Assembly (NCBI GenBank): GCA_003486705.1
Contig: DNGE01000126.1
Coordinates: 433 to 6,157 of the forward strand
DNA from: Bacillota bacterium
Lineage (GTDB): Bacteria > Bacillota_I > Bacilli_A > MOL361 > Turicibacteraceae
Reading direction: 5' to 3'
DNA length: 5,725 nucleotides
Part shown: one piece after another, positions 5,718-5,725 of the stretch
Layout: each line of letters opens with the position of its first letter
How positions within the stretch are numbered: position 1 is the stretch's first letter
The notes under the pieces: model-generated
What the model was told of the DNA's origin: nothing
The model's input: the letters and a program-made list of their open reading frames with translations, nothing else
Database searches by the model: none
Translations under genes and position numbers: made by a program

Positions 5718-5725
5718 TGAAATAT

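Noticed and set aside
1..5725. CRISPR arrays, insertion sequences, tRNAs, prophage or defence genes
   Set aside because: No spaced repeat array, transposase, terminal inverted repeats, tRNA cloverleaf or phage-like gene was seen. The contents are core genes with uniform composition.

Overview
The window looks like the chromosome of a low-GC Firmicute (Bacillota). It is AT-rich, has strong GGAGG-type Shine-Dalgarno sites and uses TTG and GTG starts. It carries a Bacillus-type (class B) RNase P RNA and RecU, a resolvase largely confined to Firmicutes. A Turicibacter/Erysipelotrichia-like or other divergent Bacilli host would fit, but genus cannot be fixed from this sequence alone.

Layout. The left half is a minus-strand operon. 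recU (GTG start at 3341, stop at 2766) is followed after 14 bases by a class A penicillin-binding protein gene (ponA type, TTG start at 2751). The ponA gene runs off the left edge with 917 codons visible. The PBP has a TM anchor, a transglycosylase domain, a transpeptidase domain, an Fn3-like segment, a PASTA domain and the start of an Asn-rich tail. Positions about 3342-3616 are a divergent intergenic region. It holds candidate recU promoters on the minus strand and a convincing sigma-A type promoter for rnpB on the plus strand. rnpB (about 3617-4008) ends at an intrinsic terminator (4029-4054). An intergenic stretch of about 200 bases with a short dyad and a possible extended -10 promoter precedes rodZ (ATG at 4256). 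pgsA (5142-5717) follows rodZ after 10 bases, probably in the same operon.

How the genes fit together. Most of the window serves cell-envelope growth and chromosome maintenance. The PBP polymerises and crosslinks peptidoglycan, RodZ links the MreB/elongation machinery to the membrane, PgsA makes phosphatidylglycerophosphate, and RecU processes Holliday junctions. RNase P RNA matures tRNA 5' ends. recU-ponA and rodZ-pgsA are each conserved Firmicute pairs. Their placement on either side of rnpB, without the ypsA-gpsB genes often found near recU/rnpB, is the main contextual oddity.

I did not find an undescribed system. This is mostly core housekeeping DNA. The points worth a second look are the PBP C-terminus (Fn3-like, CxxC, PASTA, AAT microsatellite), two start sites where the longest reading frame begins upstream of or inside the ribosome binding site, and small dyads in the two intergenic regions.
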